From positions 59,286-123,285 of the forward strand of contig CACFJT010000003.1 in assembly GCA_902566705.1 (NCBI GenBank): 64,000 nt of DNA. Reading direction: 5' to 3'. The translations under genes and the position numbers were made by a program. This document shows, piece by piece, positions 48,846 to 58,289 of the stretch. The notes under the pieces are model-generated. The model worked only from the letters and a program-made list of their open reading frames with translations, was not told the DNA's origin and searched no databases. The first letter of the stretch is position 1. The number at the start of each line of letters is the position of its first letter. Source of the stretch: an uncultured Pelagibacteraceae bacterium. GTDB taxonomy: Bacteria > Pseudomonadota > Alphaproteobacteria > Pelagibacterales > Pelagibacteraceae.

Positions 48846-49451
48846 ATGGAATACCTAGTATTAGGCTTCTTCACAGGGATAAGCTTAATTTTAGCTATAG
48901 GTGCCCAGAATATCTTTGTAATAGAGCAAGGTTTAAAAAAACAACACGTATTTATTGTTTGTTTAATATGCTCTTTATCAGATCTGATATTAATTTTTTT
49001 AGGTATTTTCCTTTTTCATTATTTTAATCAATATTTTAATTCTTTAATTGAACTGATTTTAAATTTATTTTTAATTTTATTTTTAATTCACTTTATTTAT
49101 AAAAAAATAAAATCTCATTATTCAGATTTTAATTTTAGTATTGAACCAAATAATATTTCAAAATTAAATATCATATTTAAAACTTTAGGATTTACTTATT
49201 TAAATCCACATGTTTATTCTGATACAGTTTTTTTTCTTGGAAATTTTTCAAAAAATTATTTATTAAATCAAAAAATTTTATTTGGGGTAGGTGCGTCTAT
49301 AGCATCGTTTTTATTTTTTTTTATATTGGGGTATTTATCTAATTATTTATCAAAGTATGCTAAAAGTAAAGAAATTTGGAAAGTAATTAATATATTTATT
49401 ATAGTTTTTATGACTGTCTTAATTTTTTTTATTATTGAGGAAATGTTTTGA
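48846..49451 (+). CDS. LysE/ArgO-family amino acid exporter
   Basis: GFFTGISLILAIGAQNIFVIEQGLKKQ. Confidence 0.88.
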   Translation: MEYLVLGFFTGISLILAIGAQNIFVIEQGLKKQHVFIVCLICSLSDLILIFLGIFLFHYFNQYFNSLIELILNLFLILFLIHFIYKKIKSHYSDFNFSIEPNNISKLNIIFKTLGFTYLNPHVYSDTVFFLGNFSKNYLLNQKILFGVGASIASFLFFFILGYLSNYLSKYAKSKEIWKVINIFIIVFMTVLIFFIIEEMF

Positions 49452-50203
49452 GTAATATTTATGTAGAGGACGTAGGTAAAGGGTTTCCATTTGTTTTTGT
49501 TCATGGTTATTTGGGCTCATCTGAAATGTGGAACTTTCAAAAAGAATTTTTTTCAAAACATTATCGTTTAATAATCCCAGCTCTTCCAGGGTTTGGTGAA
49601 AGTCATAATGTTAGATCTTTAGACTCTATAAATAAAATGGCCAGACAAATAATAGATTTATTAGATCAAAAAAATATTGATAAATTTAATTTAATTGGAC
49701 ATTCAATGGGAGGAATGATCGTTCAAGAAATTACAAAACTAATTGGTGATAGAGTTAATAAATTAATTTGTTTTGCTACTGGACCAATTGGAGAAATACC
49801 TGGTAGATTTGAAACAATAGATGAAACAAGAGAAAAATTAAAAAAAGATGGAATTGAGGTTTCATTTTCTAGAGTTCCAAAAAAATGGTTTGTTAAAGGA
49901 GATAAAGATAAAAATTATTATTTATGCAAAAATGCAGTTAAAGATGTTTCTTTAGAGACCGCTGATAATGCTTTGTTGGCAATGAAAAATTGGAGAGGTA
50001 AAGAAGATTTAAAAAATATAAAGAATGAAACTTTGATTATCTGGGGTGATAAAGATACTTCGTACAATTTTGATCAGGTTGATACACTAAATAAAAATAT
50101 TAAGAATAGTCGTTTAGAAATTTTTAAGGATTGTGCTCATAATGTTCATTTAGAACAGCCTGATCAATTTAATAATTTAGTGCAAAAATTTATCTCAGAA
50201 TAA
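49448..50203 (+). CDS. Alpha/beta hydrolase
   Basis: FVHGYLGSSEMW, LIGHSMGGMIVQE, HNVHLEQPDQF. Confidence 0.9.
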   Translation: MSNIYVEDVGKGFPFVFVHGYLGSSEMWNFQKEFFSKHYRLIIPALPGFGESHNVRSLDSINKMARQIIDLLDQKNIDKFNLIGHSMGGMIVQEITKLIGDRVNKLICFATGPIGEIPGRFETIDETREKLKKDGIEVSFSRVPKKWFVKGDKDKNYYLCKNAVKDVSLETADNALLAMKNWRGKEDLKNIKNETLIIWGDKDTSYNFDQVDTLNKNIKNSRLEIFKDCAHNVHLEQPDQFNNLVQKFISE

Positions 50204-50852
50204 TATTTTTATTCAGTCTATAAACTTTTTTTAAAGCTCCACTAAATTTTCTTGAGGAATGAAATTTTCCAGGAAAAATTATACATTTTATTTTAGCTCG
50301 CTTAGCTGAATTTAGGCTTTCTTGTGTATCTTCAATAGCCAAACAATCATTAGCTTTAAGCTTAATTTTTTTAAGCGCTAGCAAGTATATTGCTGGATTT
50401 GGTTTAAATTTTTTAACTAATTTTGAATTACCTACAAAACTAAAATCTTCTTTATTTATTGAATTTCTCAATGAATATAATATTGCATTTATATTATTCG
50501 CAGATGTTGATGAGACAAAAGCTAATTTTATTTTTTTTTTCTTACAGAATAAAATTAAATTTTTGACACCTGGCCTTAATTTAAGCTGGTTTTTTTTAAG
50601 GTAATTATTGAATATTTTAGTTTTTAAATTTCTTAAATATGTAGAGTTTACAATTTTTTTATTCTTCTTTGCGTATCTAGATATTCTGTCTTTTCCCCCA
50701 GATTTATTTAGTAAACTTAAATACTCTCGCTTAGTCCAATTCCAATCAAGCCCATATTGTTTAAATGCTTTGTTAAATGACTTTCTTTGAATCTCTGAAG
50801 TTTCGACAATTGATCCAATAGAACCAAAGAGTAAAGCTTTGTAATATTTCAA
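50190..50852 (-). CDS. HAD-superfamily hydrolase, beta-phosphoglucomutase-like
   Basis: LLFGSIGSIVETSEIQRKSFNKAF, FVSSTSANNINAIL, CLAIEDTQESLNSAKRAKIKCI. Confidence 0.8.
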   Translation of the reverse strand: MKYYKALLFGSIGSIVETSEIQRKSFNKAFKQYGLDWNWTKREYLSLLNKSGGKDRISRYAKKNKKIVNSTYLRNLKTKIFNNYLKKNQLKLRPGVKNLILFCKKKKIKLAFVSSTSANNINAILYSLRNSINKEDFSFVGNSKLVKKFKPNPAIYLLALKKIKLKANDCLAIEDTQESLNSAKRAKIKCIIFPGKFHSSRKFSGALKKVYRLNKNIILR

Positions 50853-51730
50853 CCTTTTACAGCTCCAGCAGTTAAACCACTAATAACCTGTCTTTGAAAA
50901 AACATCACCAACATAAATAGAGGAGCTGTTGCTGAAACTACCGCAGAAACTGCCCACATTAAATTACCTTCATGTTGATTTGTTCCTAAATAACTTTGAA
51001 TTTTTGGCACCATTGTATGATTTTCTTGGTTTAAAAGTAATGCGGTTACCGTAAAATCGTTATAAGCAAGCATTAAACTAAATAATCCTGCAGTAATTAC
51101 TCCTGGCCACATCACTGGCATGATAATATGTCTAAAAGCTTGAAAGTATGAACATCCATCTATTAAAGCACTTTCATCAAGTTCTTTAGGAACTGTTTTA
51201 AAAAATGAATATAATAACCATAATGTAAATGGTTGATTAATTGCTACTAACACAACTATAGTTGTTGGGAGAATTCCCCATATTTGCAGCTGAAAAAATG
51301 GAAATAAATATCCTGACACTAAAGTGATGTGGGGCATTGCTCTAAAAATTAATGCTGCAATTAATATCCAAAATGCATATCTTTCAGTTGACCTTGAAAG
51401 TGCGTAAGCTCCAAGTGTTCCTAAAAATAAGGAAATGCTTACAACAAATACAGTTACAATTATTGTATTTTTAGATGCTTTCCAAAACTCTCCTTCAGTC
51501 CAAGCTTGGGTATATGCATCTGTTGTAAATTTTCCACCAGTTTCAATTAAAGTATTGAAGGCAGAAATAGCATACCACCAATCAGATCTTGAGAAAAAAT
51601 CAGCTCTAACTTTAAATGATCCCCAAAAAGTCCAAATGAAAGGAAAGCAAGCAATTAAAAGCCAAACAATAATAAAAATTGTATTGAAAGTTTTTAAACT
51701 TGTTGATTTTCTATCTAAACCATAATCCAT
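50849..51730 (-). CDS. Sugar-type ABC transporter permease (MalG-like)
   Basis: ELDESALIDGCSYFQAFRHIIMPVMWPG EAA loop. Confidence 0.92.
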   Translation of the reverse strand: MDYGLDRKSTSLKTFNTIFIIVWLLIACFPFIWTFWGSFKVRADFFSRSDWWYAISAFNTLIETGGKFTTDAYTQAWTEGEFWKASKNTIIVTVFVVSISLFLGTLGAYALSRSTERYAFWILIAALIFRAMPHITLVSGYLFPFFQLQIWGILPTTIVVLVAINQPFTLWLLYSFFKTVPKELDESALIDGCSYFQAFRHIIMPVMWPGVITAGLFSLMLAYNDFTVTALLLNQENHTMVPKIQSYLGTNQHEGNLMWAVSAVVSATAPLFMLVMFFQRQVISGLTAGAVKG

Positions 51731-51732
51731 AA

Positions 51733-52761
51733 TTATCTCGCTGTCTTAAATTCTTTCCATGTTCTTATTAAAACTGGAGCTAATAAAATTGCTATACCAA
51801 CAATCGTCATCATAGAGGTTGCTGCAGCAGATCCAAATAATATTACTTCCTCATTTACTAAATTATCATAGATTAACCATGATAATGATTGTGCACTTCC
51901 CTCAGCACTAAAGCCAATTATTGGCTCAAAAACCCTGAAGTTATCCATTAATGAAATTAAAGCTACAAAAGTAACTACAGGATAAATATGCGGTAACACT
52001 ATATGTTTAATTCTTTGAAACCTTGATGCGCCATCAATAATTGCAGCTTCTACTGGTTCTTGTGGAACTGTCTGAAGAGCTGCATAAAATACCACAAATG
52101 CAAAAGGTGAATGATGCCAAATTCCATATATAATAATAGTGATCCAAGTTAATGTTTTAGAAGATTTAAGAGATAAATATGGATCATTCATTAAATTTTG
52201 AATATTAGCTCCAATAATCCCTTGAGAATCTATCATCCAAAATAATACAAGAGACCCTACTAGAGGCGTAACAATCATAGGCAATATCGTACCAAAAATT
52301 AGTGGCCCCCTGATTTTTCTGGCAACAGCATTTAAACTTAAAGCAATAATAAATCCTAATAAAAGAACATTCGGCGTAACAAATAGACAATAGGTAAGGG
52401 TAAATATTAATGCCTTGTAAAATGGAAGATTGGTTACTTGATCTACAAAAGCACCAAAGTTCTCAGTTTCATTCCAAAATTTTTTAATTTCATCAATAGC
52501 AAGATGATTTCTATCTACATATGTTCCAAATCCATTAAATTTACCAAGCGGCTTTTCTTCTCTTAATTTTGTAGTTTCTTCGTTATCTACAACTATTGAA
52601 ACAGTACAACCAAAAGGGTCACACTTTTTAACTTCTTTTACTACTTGATCGTGTTGAGCATAAAAAGATTGAATCCCTGTAGAGATAATTGGCAGCCCAA
52701 TAAACAGGATCATTGCTAAACCTGTTGGTAAAAAAAACCAAAAAAAAGTTTTATTAGGCAT
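51733..52761 (-). CDS. Sugar-type ABC transporter permease (MalF-like)
   Basis: EPVEAAIIDGASRFQRIKHIVLPHIYP EAA loop; start trimmed from GTG 52794, which lies in a hairpin, to ATG 52761. Confidence 0.9.
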   Translation of the reverse strand: MPNKTFFWFFLPTGLAMILFIGLPIISTGIQSFYAQHDQVVKEVKKCDPFGCTVSIVVDNEETTKLREEKPLGKFNGFGTYVDRNHLAIDEIKKFWNETENFGAFVDQVTNLPFYKALIFTLTYCLFVTPNVLLLGFIIALSLNAVARKIRGPLIFGTILPMIVTPLVGSLVLFWMIDSQGIIGANIQNLMNDPYLSLKSSKTLTWITIIIYGIWHHSPFAFVVFYAALQTVPQEPVEAAIIDGASRFQRIKHIVLPHIYPVVTFVALISLMDNFRVFEPIIGFSAEGSAQSLSWLIYDNLVNEEVILFGSAAATSMMTIVGIAILLAPVLIRTWKEFKTAR

Positions 52762-52773
52762 TAAATTTTGAGT

Positions 52774-52796
52774 AAGTGGGGAATTAATCCCCACTT
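52774..52796 (-). terminator. Intra-operonic hairpin between binding protein and MalF-like permease
   Basis: AAGTGGGGA-TTAAT-TCCCCACTT, 9-bp perfect stem 14 nt past the binding-protein stop. Confidence 0.8.
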
Positions 52797-52810
52797 AAAA
52801 GTTTTAGGTT

Positions 52811-54031
52811 TTATAGAAAGCCTTGTTCTTTAGCTTTACTAATGTAAGCAGCCTCAACATCTTTCAATGCTTGTTCTGCAGACTCTTTTCCTTGTAAAAA
52901 TTCAACAATTTCACTTCCTAATGCACCATGCATTAAACCCATTTGCGGTAACATTGGATATGGTTTTGCTCCCATTTTTACAGCTTCAATTACACCAATA
53001 GATTTTGGTGTTGGAACAAATCCTTCAACTAACCAAACAGCTTGGTCAGCAGCGTCAGCTACCATTTTCTTATTTGATGCTGCATGCGCTAAAGCTCTAA
53101 ATGTTGCTTCTGCGTCTGCATCCGATCTGTTTTTTGCAAGCGTGAAACCATCCCACCATAATGTAGCTGCTGGAATATTTCCACCACCCACTGTAGCTGG
53201 TCCAGATAGTTTTGTTGCTTTAGTAATGTTTGGATCTCCTTCATCATCTAAAAGAGTACCTGATCTTGAAGCCCATAATGTCATTAATGCAACATTACCT
53301 GACTCCCATTCAACTTTAATAGCTTCACTATCGTGAGTTAAGTAATCAGGATTACTTAGTTCAGATAATTTTTTAAGCATATTCAAAGTAGCAACACCTT
53401 TTGCGTTATTAATATTAGGTTGTGCACTGCCTGATTTAAAGAATTCACCACCATGACCAATAAACATGTTCACAAACTCTTCTGCTAAATTCCAACCCGC
53501 TTTATATGCAGCAGCATAAGGATATTGCATTTTACCTGAAGCTCTAATTTTTTCAGATGCAGCAACTACTTCCTCGTATGTTTTTGGAACTGCTATGCCC
53601 AGATCTTTTAAAACATCTTCTCTGTAGTATAAGTGTTGGGTATTAGCCATAAAAGCTACAGCCATTACTTTTCCATCAATTGTAATTAATTGTGAGTCCT
53701 GAATTCCTTTTCCATATTTTTTAACAAGATCGTCTAATGGTCTAATTAGATCTTGGTTCATTAAAGGAACAATTGAACTGTTAGCAGCAATCCTAGCTGA
53801 AAACTCAGAAGGATTTGCGGTTAATGCTGGCACTGCAATTTTATTATGCTCAGATGAGTGAGTCACTTTAAAATCAGCACTTCCTTTACATTGTTTAGAA
53901 GTTTCAACGAAAGTTCTTAATGCAGGAAAATCATTAGCCAAAATATTTATTGAACCACTTTTAATGTTACAATCTGCAAAAGCAGAAGTCCCAAATAGTA
54001 GAAACAATAAAGTAACTAGTATTTTTCTCAT
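52811..54031 (-). CDS. Sugar-type ABC transporter substrate-binding protein
   Basis: Signal peptide MRKILVTLLFLLFGTSAFA; extracellular binding-protein pattern; start trimmed from 54076. Confidence 0.9.
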   Translation of the reverse strand: MRKILVTLLFLLFGTSAFADCNIKSGSINILANDFPALRTFVETSKQCKGSADFKVTHSSEHNKIAVPALTANPSEFSARIAANSSIVPLMNQDLIRPLDDLVKKYGKGIQDSQLITIDGKVMAVAFMANTQHLYYREDVLKDLGIAVPKTYEEVVAASEKIRASGKMQYPYAAAYKAGWNLAEEFVNMFIGHGGEFFKSGSAQPNINNAKGVATLNMLKKLSELSNPDYLTHDSEAIKVEWESGNVALMTLWASRSGTLLDDEGDPNITKATKLSGPATVGGGNIPAATLWWDGFTLAKNRSDADAEATFRALAHAASNKKMVADAADQAVWLVEGFVPTPKSIGVIEAVKMGAKPYPMLPQMGLMHGALGSEIVEFLQGKESAEQALKDVEAAYISKAKEQGFL

Positions 54032-54114
54032 ATTTTTCTCTCTATATTTGTTAGTTAAATTATAATTTAAGTTCAAAAATTATATCTATTCCTCAAAAAG
54101 AATAAAAGAGATAA

Positions 54115-55242
54115 TTAAATCACTTTTGACGCAAGCTCTGAGCCTCTTACGAGCGCTTCGAGTTTTTTATAAACTATATTTTCGTCTACATTTCCAAAAC
54201 CAGCAAAGGTACTAAATCCACAGTCAGTTCCAGCTAATAGTTGATCTATATCAATCACTTTTGAATATGTTAAAATTCTATGTTTCACAACTTCCGGATG
54301 CTCAACAAAGTTAGTTGTAGAATCTATTACTCCAGGTGCAATAATTTTATCCTTTGGGATTTTTAAATTTTCAAAAATTTGCCATTCATGAGAGTGTCTT
54401 GGATTAGATGATTCAATTAGATAGGTTTCCACATTTGCCTTTAATGCTATCGGCATTATTTTTTCTAGGGCAATGTCGTGTAAATGTGGTCCCTCATAAT
54501 TACCCCAACAAATGTGAAGTCTTATATTTGAACTATCAATATTACTAATTGCACTATTTAGGCATTCAATTTGTTTTTCAGCTCTTAATAAAAATTCATT
54601 TTCAGAAAGATCTTTAAAAGTCATATGTCTAGCTAATGCTAAGTCAGGACAATCCAACTGTAATTTTATTCCATTAGAAGTAATTTCCTCATATTCTTCT
54701 TTCATTACATTTGATAAATTTTCTAAATACTCATCATCATCTTTATAAAATTTATTTGGTAAAAATGCAGATATAACACCTGGTGAAGCAGCATTCATAA
54801 ATCCATTTTTGTGATTATTTTTATTTAATGCTTCTTTAAAATTTTTTATATCTTTTGAAAGAGAAGTCTTATCTTTTATTTTTAGTTCATTTGTACAACA
54901 AGGCCTTGTATATGTAGGTGTTCCACCTGTTCTAGCTATTCTTTCTTTAAAAGATGGAAAATCGTCTAAATCTTTTGGTGCTTTTCTCTCACTTTCACCA
55001 GAAAAACCATCAATTCTATCCTTAACATAAGTAGCATAACTTATTTTTGACATTTCACCATCGCTGATAAAATCTATACCTACATCGATTTGTTTTTTTA
55101 CAACTTCCTTTACATCTCTATTAACTATTTGATCAAATACATCTAAATTAATTTTTTGTTTTTGATCTTTTTTAAATAAAAGATCTGATAACTCATTTGA
55201 TCTTGGTAGACTTCCTACATGTGTTGTTTTAATTTTGACCAT
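54115..55242 (-). CDS. Cobalamin-independent methionine synthase (MetE C-terminal)-like protein
   Basis: THVGSLPRSNEL; putative Zn ligands HICWGNYEG, ESSNPRHSHEW, AGTDCGFSTF. Confidence 0.85.
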   Translation of the reverse strand: MVKIKTTHVGSLPRSNELSDLLFKKDQKQKINLDVFDQIVNRDVKEVVKKQIDVGIDFISDGEMSKISYATYVKDRIDGFSGESERKAPKDLDDFPSFKERIARTGGTPTYTRPCCTNELKIKDKTSLSKDIKNFKEALNKNNHKNGFMNAASPGVISAFLPNKFYKDDDEYLENLSNVMKEEYEEITSNGIKLQLDCPDLALARHMTFKDLSENEFLLRAEKQIECLNSAISNIDSSNIRLHICWGNYEGPHLHDIALEKIMPIALKANVETYLIESSNPRHSHEWQIFENLKIPKDKIIAPGVIDSTTNFVEHPEVVKHRILTYSKVIDIDQLLAGTDCGFSTFAGFGNVDENIVYKKLEALVRGSELASKVI

Positions 55243-55245
55243 AGA

Positions 55246-56208
55246 TTATTTCATCAAAATTTGTTTCCAGATTGCAACTTCATCAAATAAAACCCACTCC
55301 CTTATAACATTTCCGTCAATTATTTCTGCATGATTAATACCCATGATAAAAATATTTTTATTTGTTGCTTCACCAAATTCGGAGGTATGATTTGAATGAA
55401 CTCCTTCTAAAAACCATCTAATTGATGCTTTATAATTTTTATTGGGTTCCTCCAAGTATCCAATATGTTCAACAGAAAATTTTATATTATTTAAAGCTTC
55501 CTTTAACAATTTCCAAAATTTCACAATATCTTCTCTACCATGTCCAATTCTATTACCTGGCCAATAAATACTTGATGCTCTTGCGTAATCGGAAAAATCA
55601 TAATCATCTTTAAAAACTTTATTAAGTATATTTGAATATTTAATTCCAACAGAGTTTTTTGGGGCAGGGGTTGGTTTATACTCTGAATTCATATCAGATT
55701 CAGAATTAAATAATTTTTGTGTTTTTTCTAACCCACCTTCATTTTCAATAATTTTTTGAGCAAATTCTTTAGGAGTGAAACCTATCTGTCTAACCATAGC
55801 ACCTTGATCTCTTACAATCCATTCATCGTAAACCTGATTATCTTTACATGCACAATCTGCAATAACTCTATAATAAATATTTTTTCCTGTTGGTTTACCG
55901 TAATAACCTTCTCCAAGATGAGTACCTTTGCTTAAAATTCTATGAGAGGAATGATAACCGGTATCATCGTTTCCATTCCAAATAACTTCCTCTCCCAATA
56001 ATTGTCTATTTGGGAATTCCTTTAATGTTTTAAACGTTGCATCAATAACTGGTTTATTTCCATAGGTAACTCCAAAAGGAGATCTTACAGGTAGATCATT
56101 GGTATAAAAATCTGCTATAGAGTTAACATCTCTATCTTCCCAAATTTGTTTTGTTATCTTTAGTATAAAATCAGGAAAACTTTTATATTTTTTATCAAAT
56201 CCTTTCAT
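55246..56208 (-). CDS. Tandem NTF2/SnoaL-like (polyketide-cyclase-like) protein
   Basis: Two NTF2-like halves (WEDRDVNSIADFYTNDLPVRSPFG; YARASSIYWPGNRIGHGREDIVKFWKLL). Confidence 0.7.
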   Translation of the reverse strand: MKGFDKKYKSFPDFILKITKQIWEDRDVNSIADFYTNDLPVRSPFGVTYGNKPVIDATFKTLKEFPNRQLLGEEVIWNGNDDTGYHSSHRILSKGTHLGEGYYGKPTGKNIYYRVIADCACKDNQVYDEWIVRDQGAMVRQIGFTPKEFAQKIIENEGGLEKTQKLFNSESDMNSEYKPTPAPKNSVGIKYSNILNKVFKDDYDFSDYARASSIYWPGNRIGHGREDIVKFWKLLKEALNNIKFSVEHIGYLEEPNKNYKASIRWFLEGVHSNHTSEFGEATNKNIFIMGINHAEIIDGNVIREWVLFDEVAIWKQILMK

Positions 56209-57152
56209 TAGATTTGAGTTACACAGTTCAATAAACTTTCTTTATCTTCATTAATTTCAATACTTACTTTTGAATTAATTGGAATGGAAATTGTATCTTT
56301 TGGATTTAGTTTTATACCAAAATCATCAATTTTTATCTGCCAACTTCCTTTCTGTGAGAACATAATTGTGGGCTTTGAAAATTTTAAATTTTCTAATTTA
56401 CCCTTTTTTGAGTTTAAAATTGATAAGTTAAAACCTGTATTCTGATTTATAACAGGATTAAACTTTTTATCTTGAAAAGTATCACCTAATACTTGAATTA
56501 AATTAAAATTCTCATTTATTTTATTTTCATGACTAATTCTGTCATAAAATTTGCAAATATATTTCTCAAGTTCATTTAATTTATAATTATCAAATTTTTT
56601 AATTTCTTCAGAAGAAATTGGTTCTAGGAGAGATTTGTTTTTAGGAATATAATCTATAGATAAATCTATTAAAGAATTGTCATTTAAAAGAGCCATTCCT
56701 GTCTGTTTAGCTTTTTCTAAGATGCTTGGAACCCAAGTTATTATTCCAGGATCATCTCCACCTAATACAACAAAAATTAATCCTTCTTTATTTCCTGCAT
56801 TCTCAAATCCTCTAAACATATTAGTTGGCATAGAAATTATATCTCCTGCACTTAGAATTGTTTCATCTTTACCTTCAGCGCCCCAATAAAACCTCCATTT
56901 ACCAGAATAGATAATAAAAACTTCAGCAGTTGTATGACTGTGGAGACCTGAGCCATTTTTTGGCAATGCTGAGACAGCTCCTAGATTAAAGCTATGAGGC
57001 ATTGCTATTTTAACAAATTGTTTACTATCTTCCGCAACTCCAGGACCTACAATAGAATAATTTTTTCTTTCTTTGTGTCCCTCAAGTTTCCCCTCAACAA
57101 ATGGCAAAGTGCTTGGTACAAGATCTTCAAATTTAGCTAATCGATTATTCAT
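56208..57152 (-). CDS. Cupin (bicupin) protein
   Basis: GLHSHTTAEVFIIYSGKWRFYWGAEGKDETILSAGDIISMPTNMFRGFEN; second degenerate cupin near C-terminus. Confidence 0.8.
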   Translation of the reverse strand: MNNRLAKFEDLVPSTLPFVEGKLEGHKERKNYSIVGPGVAEDSKQFVKIAMPHSFNLGAVSALPKNGSGLHSHTTAEVFIIYSGKWRFYWGAEGKDETILSAGDIISMPTNMFRGFENAGNKEGLIFVVLGGDDPGIITWVPSILEKAKQTGMALLNDNSLIDLSIDYIPKNKSLLEPISSEEIKKFDNYKLNELEKYICKFYDRISHENKINENFNLIQVLGDTFQDKKFNPVINQNTGFNLSILNSKKGKLENLKFSKPTIMFSQKGSWQIKIDDFGIKLNPKDTISIPINSKVSIEINEDKESLLNCVTQI

Positions 57153-57172
57153 ATTTTTTTAAACTATATTTT

Positions 57173-58288
57173 GTGATACTAAATTTATCTAACAAAAAAT
57201 TTATGCAAATAGAACAATTTGATACAGGTCTTAAGGGTCAGGAGAATGTAGAAAAAATAGATATAACTCCTGAAGAAAACTATAATTATAAACAGGTTGT
57301 TAGAAAATATTTAGGAACTATTGTAAAAGAGGGTATCTCTAGTCTTGATCAAAACCTTCAAAATATGTTCTCAAAGGATGTTAGTGTTAATTGTTTCTAT
57401 CCATTAAATGAATTTATTGGAATTGATGATTTTAAAGAAAAATTCTGGAAACCATTGTTTAACTCATTTCCTGATCTTGAAAGAAGAGAACAGTTAGTAA
57501 TTAGTGGGGCTTTTAGGGATAAAATTCAAGTCGGAACAATTTCTACTTTATCAGGAGTGTTTAAAAAAAAATGGTTGAACATCAAACCAAACAACAAAAT
57601 GATAAATCTAAAATGTTGTGAAATTCACGAACTAAAGGATAACAAGATTATTGAGAGTTATATTTTAATTGATTTAATTGATCTGTTAATTCAAACAGGT
57701 AAAAATCCATTAAAAAATTCAAGAGGCTCTGAAGGTAGTTGGCTGAACCCAATCAATACTGATGGTATAAATTTTTTTGAAAAAGACATGCAAATTTCGA
57801 AAAGTAATTTGGAACAATCACTTACTATGCAGAGAAGCTTAAATATAAAACCTGAATTGGAAGTTTCTTCTGACAAAGATCTTAAAGAAAGATTAATCAA
57901 TCATCCACAAAGTGATTATTGGCATGAAAAAATGATTTGGTATGGACCAAGTGGCATTGGTACTGCAAGAACTTTAGAGGGATTTGTAGATAATCATCAA
58001 TTACCCTTTAGAAAAACTTTTAAAGAAAGAAATTATTGGGAACTTGGTCATTATTGTGAATTAGGAGATGGAAAATTTTCTTTAACTGCTGGATGGAATA
58101 GTATTCATGCTACTTATGGAGCTGATGATTGGCTAGGTTTTAAATCTGAAAATCAAAAAGTAACCATGAGGGTTATGGATTTTTATCATCATGATGAAGG
58201 AAAAATTCGTGAAAACTGGGTTCCAATTGATATAATTCATATACTTAAACAGATTGGAGTAGATATTTTTGAAAATATAAAAAATTAA
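57173..58288 (+). CDS. Tandem NTF2/SnoaL-like protein
   Basis: Two NTF2-like halves; GTG start at 57173, alternative ATG at 57203. Confidence 0.65.
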   Translation: MILNLSNKKFMQIEQFDTGLKGQENVEKIDITPEENYNYKQVVRKYLGTIVKEGISSLDQNLQNMFSKDVSVNCFYPLNEFIGIDDFKEKFWKPLFNSFPDLERREQLVISGAFRDKIQVGTISTLSGVFKKKWLNIKPNNKMINLKCCEIHELKDNKIIESYILIDLIDLLIQTGKNPLKNSRGSEGSWLNPINTDGINFFEKDMQISKSNLEQSLTMQRSLNIKPELEVSSDKDLKERLINHPQSDYWHEKMIWYGPSGIGTARTLEGFVDNHQLPFRKTFKERNYWELGHYCELGDGKFSLTAGWNSIHATYGADDWLGFKSENQKVTMRVMDFYHHDEGKIRENWVPIDIIHILKQIGVDIFENIKN

Positions 58289-58289
58289 A

